A stretch of DNA of 64,000 nucleotides, taken from positions 985,130 to 1,049,129 of the forward strand of contig NZ_JYMT01000042.1 in the NCBI RefSeq assembly GCF_000938305.1. Direction: 5' to 3'. The notes below the pieces were generated by a model. That model ran no database searches, had not been told where the DNA came from, and saw only the letters and a list, made by a program, of their open reading frames with translations. Below are positions 61,750 through 64,000 of the stretch, piece after piece. Positions within the stretch are counted from its first letter, which is position 1, and every line of letters begins with the position of its first letter. This stretch comes from Bradyrhizobium sp. LTSP885 (GTDB lineage: Bacteria > Pseudomonadota > Alphaproteobacteria > Rhizobiales > Xanthobacteraceae). A program made the translations under genes and the position numbers.

Positions 61750-62601
61750 ATGCCGCAAGCCCCCATTGTCGTCCGTACCGTCCCCGCCCTGCGTCGCACC
61801 GTCGACATCATGCGCGCCAGGAAGGCGATGGTCGCGCTGGTCCCAACCATGGGAGCCCTCCATGACGGCCATGTGTCGCTGGTGCGGCTCGCCAAACGCC
61901 GCGCCAAGCGGGTGATCGTCTCGATCTTCGTCAACCCGACGCAGTTCGCGCCGACAGAGGATTTCGGCTCCTATCCGCGCACCTGGAAGGCCGACATCGC
62001 CAGGCTCGCCGCCGAGGACGTCGACCTGATCTGGCACCCTGAGCTGAAGGCGATGTACCCGGACGGCTTCGCCACGCGGATCGTGCCGGAGGGGCCGGCC
62101 ATCGCCGGGCTGGAAGATCGGTTCCGGCCGCATTTCTTCGGCGGCGTCGCCACCGTGGTCGGCAAGCTGTTCACGCAATGCCGGCCCGACATTGCGATCT
62201 TCGGCGAGAAGGATTTCCAGCAGCTCCGGGTGGTGAGCCAGATGGCTGCCGACCTCGACCTCGGCGTCAAGGTGATCGGGTCCCGGACGGTGCGCGAGCG
62301 CGACGGTCTGGCGATGTCCTCGCGCAACGTCTACCTCTCGGTCGAGCACCGCCGTGTCGCCCCCGAGCTCCACCGGGTGATGAAGGAAACGGCAGGGCGC
62401 CTGCGCGCCGGCGCGGATACCGCAACCGCAGTCGCGGCTGGCGCCGCTGACATCACCAAGGCCGGTTTCGCGCTCGACTATCTCGAGGTCCGCCACGCCG
62501 CCACGCTGGCGCCGATCGCCTCGCTGAAGGACGGTCCGATGCGGATGCTGGTGGCGGCGCGGATCGGCAGCACCCGCCTGATCGACAATATCGCGGTCTA
62601 A
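61750..62601 (+). CDS. panC: Pantothenate synthetase
   Basis: 283 aa from ATG 61750. ATP-binding VPTMGALHDGHVSLVRLAKR (HxGH at 38-41), VSIFVNPTQFAPTEDF, IFGEKDFQQLRVV and RERDGLAMSSRNVYL are the family motifs. It condenses pantoate and beta-alanine. A TTG frame start at 61681 is not needed. No panB is adjacent. Confidence 0.97.
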   Translation: MPQAPIVVRTVPALRRTVDIMRARKAMVALVPTMGALHDGHVSLVRLAKRRAKRVIVSIFVNPTQFAPTEDFGSYPRTWKADIARLAAEDVDLIWHPELKAMYPDGFATRIVPEGPAIAGLEDRFRPHFFGGVATVVGKLFTQCRPDIAIFGEKDFQQLRVVSQMAADLDLGVKVIGSRTVRERDGLAMSSRNVYLSVEHRRVAPELHRVMKETAGRLRAGADTATAVAAGAADITKAGFALDYLEVRHAATLAPIASLKDGPMRMLVAARIGSTRLIDNIAV

Positions 62602-62679
62602 GCGGCCCGACGGTCGCGGGGTTGCGCTTGCGCGGCCCCGCCCCTCCGTGGATGATCGCAGCTTTCAGAGGCGATCATC

Positions 62680-63600
62680 ATGTCCCGATATTTCAGGCAA
62701 GGCATCATTCTCGGTATCGCGCTCCTGGCCGGCGGCATGACGCAGGACTTGGCCCAGGCCCAGACCCGGCCGCCGATCGGTGGCATCGGACAAGCGCCGG
62801 ACGCGATGATCTTCTATGTCGCGCATGGCGGCCCCGATGCCTGCGGCCCGGGCTGCTCGGACTGGATTGCAGCCGAGGGCGCCATTCAGTTCGATACCTT
62901 CAAGCGGATCATCGCGATCCTCGATCGGCAGGCGGACCGCAAGCTGCCGGTGGTGATCAATAGCCGGGGAGAGTCCAACCTCAATGTCGCCGCCAGCATC
63001 GGCCGGATCCTGCGCGATCGCGGCATCGACGTCACGGTGGGGGTGACCCTGGTCGAGGCCTGCAACGGTAAGACCGAAGCGGATTGTTTCGCGCTGAAGC
63101 GGCGGGGCGGGCCGCTGGACGCCAAGGAGAAGGTGTCCGACGTCGTCTGCGATCTTGCCTGCGTCATGATGCTGGCGGGCGGCGTGCATCGCAGCCTGCC
63201 CCCCGGCAGCCATGTCGTCGTCACCAGCATGTCGATCCACAACCGGCTGGCGCCGAACGTCTCCGCCGAGGCGCGCGAGAACCTCAGCGTGAAATTCGCC
63301 GACCAGTTCCGGAAATATCTCACCGAGATGGGTGTCGAGCCTGCGCTCATCGATATCGCCGACAGCAATGCGACGAACGGGCATGCCGTCGAGATCCCGG
63401 CATCCGAATGGAACCGGCTGCATCTCGTCACGCCGTCGAAACACACGACGCGCGACAGCAATCCGATTGCTTACAACAATCCGATTGCTCAGAGCAATCC
63501 GAGGTCGCGCAGCTCGCGGCGCATCGGCTCGGGCATCGAGGCCACGCTGGCCGCGCTCGATTTGGTGAGATCTGCCGGGGCCGAGTCCGCGGTCAGATAG
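62680..63600 (+). CDS. Exported ClpP/crotonase-fold protein (COG3904-like)
   Basis: 306 aa. Signal peptide (QGIILGIALLAGGMTQDLAQ). The core KLPVVINSRGESNLNVAASI then GRILRDRGIDVTVGVTLVEA and DVVCDLACVMMLAGGVHRSL (nucleophile-elbow-like) fits the periplasmic COG3904 group; several Cys are present. The final 37 codons overlap the DUF1489 gene on the other strand, and the tail includes an imperfect repeat (SNPIAYNNPIAQSNP). Confidence 0.82.
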   Translation: MSRYFRQGIILGIALLAGGMTQDLAQAQTRPPIGGIGQAPDAMIFYVAHGGPDACGPGCSDWIAAEGAIQFDTFKRIIAILDRQADRKLPVVINSRGESNLNVAASIGRILRDRGIDVTVGVTLVEACNGKTEADCFALKRRGGPLDAKEKVSDVVCDLACVMMLAGGVHRSLPPGSHVVVTSMSIHNRLAPNVSAEARENLSVKFADQFRKYLTEMGVEPALIDIADSNATNGHAVEIPASEWNRLHLVTPSKHTTRDSNPIAYNNPIAQSNPRSRSSRRIGSGIEATLAALDLVRSAGAESAVR

Positions 63601-63929
63601 CGCCAACCCTGAAAGGGGCGCATCGGCCGCGGCGAGACCGCGATGAGCTTGGGCTGCATGACCAGGCGGCAGCGTCCGATGCCGTCCTTGTCGCGGAACG
63701 GCTCGATCGCGATGATCTTTTCGCGCGCGGCGATTTCGCCCTTGATCACCCAATAAATCGAACCGCCGGCGAGCAGCTCCGCGTCGCGCTTCGGCGTCAT
63801 GCGCGTGACGTGAACGTGACGGAGCGGCAGGCCCTTTTTCTTCGCGGTCGCCATCCGTTCGGCGATCCAGCCCTTGAGTTCCTTGACTGACTCGCAACCG
63901 ACGGAAAGCTTGATGAGATGAAGCGGCAT
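63489..63929 (-). CDS. DUF1489 family protein
   Basis: 146 aa. MPLHLIKLSVGCESVKELKG, HVHVTRMTPKRDAELLAGGS and IYWVIKGEIAAREKIIAIEP match DUF1489, an alphaproteobacterial family of unknown function. It converges with and overlaps the upstream ClpP-like gene by 112 bp (63489-63600). Confidence 0.92.
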   Translation of the reverse strand: MPLHLIKLSVGCESVKELKGWIAERMATAKKKGLPLRHVHVTRMTPKRDAELLAGGSIYWVIKGEIAAREKIIAIEPFRDKDGIGRCRLVMQPKLIAVSPRPMRPFQGWRYLTADSAPADLTKSSAASVASMPEPMRRELRDLGLL

Positions 63930-64000
63930 GCGCCGGATTTAGCGGCCGGCGCAGGCTTTGAAAAGGGAGCGTGACAGGTTTTCCCTCGCGACAAACGCCC

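Overview
The window is high-GC, densely coded chromosomal DNA from an alphaproteobacterium of the order Hyphomicrobiales, most likely Bradyrhizobium or a close relative. Evidence: a Caulobacter-type divK-pleD pair, a mipZ division-site gene, an EipB (DUF1849) envelope protein, ClpS-ClpA, DUF1489 and DUF3572 proteins, a TrmO-like protein, a partial amidase that looks like the malonamidase E2 known from Bradyrhizobium, and several short intergenic repeat families that I recognise from Bradyrhizobium genomes. No rRNA, tRNA or CRISPR array was seen.

Layout. 0-5.4 kb: end of an amidase gene, dprA, then an accessory stretch with two HxlR regulators, each beside an oxidoreductase gene (azoreductase, SDR), and a small membrane protein. 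5.6-12 kb: topA-rnr-DUF983-NUDIX run. 12-17 kb: LLM-class flavin monooxygenase, rpmG, a TetR/MFS divergent pair with a clear operator, and a serine hydrolase. 17-21 kb: pleD-divK, DUF3572-dinB. 21-31 kb: two RidA paralogues, eipB, GDPD, GNAT, HIT, TrmO-like/TctC pair, lytic transglycosylase with SPOR, a GrdB-like protein, and an SBF-type transporter divergent from a LysR gene. 31.6-35 kb: an aldoxime-nitrile degradation module (aldoxime dehydratase, nitrilase, AraC regulator). 35-46 kb: PilZ, MFS, clpA, clpS, a TadG-like vWA protein, a phasin, and a DD-carboxypeptidase with SPOR. 46-50 kb: DnaJ-like, DUF302, VWA, an alpha/beta hydrolase, an MmyB regulator and an MDR dehydrogenase.

50-61 kb is the most plastic part. 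An EamA-TetR cassette (about 51.2-52.9 kb) lies between two copies of the 3' end of the MDR dehydrogenase gene, and both cassette genes carry the same AGACC-N4-GGTC operator. Then come a serine hydrolase-PDZ fusion and a membrane-bound AraC regulator. From 56.3 to 60.6 kb a lower-GC block of redox genes (methyltransferase, FMN reductase, two NTF2-like proteins, SDR, IS5-type remnant) lies between a truncated copy of the mipZ 3' end and the intact mipZ. The truncated mipZ copy is joined in frame to what looks like a piece of an FMN-reductase gene. The window ends with panC, a ClpP/crotonase-like exported protein and DUF1489, the last two overlapping convergently.

Besides the genes, the window holds a fossil record of small mobile DNA: at least six intergenic palindromic repeats, and one 157-bp MITE with perfect 20-bp inverted ends and a 4-bp target duplication that has landed in the middle of one such repeat. 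Starts were chosen from Shine-Dalgarno spacing and family length; many open frames run longer than the true genes.
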